A stretch of 64,000 nucleotides of DNA from Glandiceps talaboti (taxonomy: Eukaryota; Hemichordata; Enteropneusta; Spengelidae). Below are positions 62,661 to 64,000 of the stretch, piece after piece; the stretch's first letter is position 1; each line of letters begins with the position of its first letter. Made by a program: the position numbers and the translations under genes. The stretch covers positions 28,721,130 to 28,785,129 of the forward strand of contig NC_135554.1 of the NCBI RefSeq assembly GCF_964340395.1, read 5' to 3'. The notes beneath the pieces were generated by a model. That model searched no databases, was not told the DNA's origin, and saw only the letters and a list, made by a program, of their open reading frames with translations.

Positions 62661-64000
62661 TATATATCTTTTTCTTTCTTTTCATAAATGATTTGCATAT
62701 CTTTTGTTTAAACTCGTTAATAAATTTCAAGTGCAATCATAATCTATGTTTAATTTAAAATATTTCCAACTAAATTTAGACCCATTGAAAATTATATTTC
62801 AAACAGTTTTTAAGAGATGCTATATTTGGTTTCCTGTATGATGGCTTGAAAAGCAAATAAATATTGAATAGTTTGAATACTTATGCCATTTTAGTAATTT
62901 GCACCTGAATAGAAGGACATGATACTGGTACCTGCCCCTTCATTCAAGAATAATAAACACAAATGAATTGATTCTAGCAGCTGTTTAATGATTTCAACAC
63001 CAGATTAATATCTGGAATATCATTGATTTTATGCATAAATTATATGATTTTTATACATTCTCCAAAGATGATATTCAGGGGAGGTAAATGCCATATTTAA
63101 AGTACTTGATATACCCTTGGAATGTTCTTGTTAATATGAGTCATTCTTGGTAACTCAGTTTGCTTTCCTGCAATGTAGTTTTCTAAAATTAGAATATAAA
63201 AACATAATATGTACACGTTACTTTACAAGATACAACAACTGACATAACTGTGTACAAACAGAAGCTGTTACAAATAAAGAAAGTAAACAAATGAATTAGG
63301 TTAATAACACTTGGCACACCAGGTTGGAACAGCAGAGGCTTGTATTACATTTCATGGTTTGATAAGAATAGTTTTATGGCCTCTTATGTTTGCATGAAAT
63401 TTCAGGAGACTTGTAATTTGTTTGTGAACTTGAAGATGCTGTGCCAAGTGTTATTAATCAAATTCAGTTGTTTACTCTCCCTATTTGTAACAGGTTCTGT
63501 TTGTCCACGGTATGATGTCGGCAGTTGTATATCGTACACTTTAAATCTATATTTGCTTATTTCATGTACATGACTTGCATACTAATTGAACTGCTAAACT
63601 TATTATTAATCCTCCAGATATTCAATATGCAAATGTGTAATCTCCTGTCAATCCAATATCCATTTCTTAATCATGTGATGATAATTCACGGAGATCTGAA
63701 TATGAATTTACATGTAGATTGAAATTGTCAACTCGTGTGTGCATAACATGACTCCTTGTAACCCCCTTGTATAAAGTAATTAGCTTGTGGAATTAAGAGT
63801 TTTCATTGCAATTCGTTCATTGTCAGGACATTTTTTAAAAATAATTTCATTGCCAGTAGGCTAGTATTAGACTTTAATGTATTTGTAGTTACCCGCAACA
63901 CATTACAATCTTGGGTACAGTTGTTTCAGCCATGTTTGTTTATTCATATTATATCACTCCCCTGTGTCTATCCAATTACTGCCATGTTGGCAGCAATGAA
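62661..64000. other. No gene seen
   Basis: AT-rich intronic sequence of the netrin-G-like gene. No third EGF-repeat exon was found before the end of the window. Confidence 0.5.

Overview
This is a stretch of animal nuclear DNA. It is AT-rich, its genes are split by GT-AG introns, and it is crowded with microsatellites, minisatellites, fold-back DNA elements and decayed non-LTR and Penelope-like retroelements. The frequent 'acatgta' motifs, the retroelement tails ending in 'gattgattga' and the divergence of the coding exons from vertebrate sequences suggest a marine invertebrate bilaterian (lophotrochozoan or invertebrate deuterostome). The sequence alone does not fix the species. No bacterial genes, CRISPR arrays or operons are present.

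Two recognisable genes lie on the + strand. Positions 180-3120 hold the last four recognisable exons of a glypican, a heparan-sulfate proteoglycan: a core segment with VFETCG, a CWNG segment, an LRSAYNG segment and a short acidic SGSG attachment exon that runs into a stop codon. From 9712 onward lies the first part of a netrin-G-like gene: exon 1 (signal peptide and start of the laminin N-terminal domain, 9712-9972), exon 2 (rest of that domain, 29490-30121), exon 3 (first laminin EGF repeat, 31038-31216) and exon 4 (second laminin EGF repeat, 59269-59436). All splice phases agree (0, 2, 1). The introns are 19.5, 0.9 and 28 kb, and the gene continues past the window. Inside intron 3 a second signal-peptide exon (38258-38360) ends in the phase needed to splice onto exon 4, so it may start a short isoform. 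Both proteins belong to extracellular families, normally GPI-anchored, that act at the cell surface. On the - strand are a 156-residue coiled-coil reading frame (8279-8749) and one orphan candidate exon (18967-19089).

The rest is repeats. Intron 1 holds large tandem arrays: 34-bp units at 15.5-17.8 kb, 26-bp units at 20.0-23.3 kb with a 1.1-kb higher-order duplication, and 24-, 70- and 300-bp arrays. It also holds retroelement fragments and a dispersed family beginning TTTTAGCACAACTG. Intron 3 holds a 2.4-kb fold-back element flanked by TTAA, whose empty site survives in a related repeat near 50.04 kb. It also holds a nested inverted-repeat element around 45-46 kb that carries a first-exon-like ATG and donor site, a third inverted-repeat element at 31.9-32.9 kb and several retroelement pseudogenes. 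Penelope-like terminal sequences at 49.8 kb and 61.9-62.7 kb carry hammerhead-ribozyme-like motifs with a compensatory change in stem I. These ribozyme motifs, the internal netrin-G start exon and the fold-back element are the points most worth a second look.
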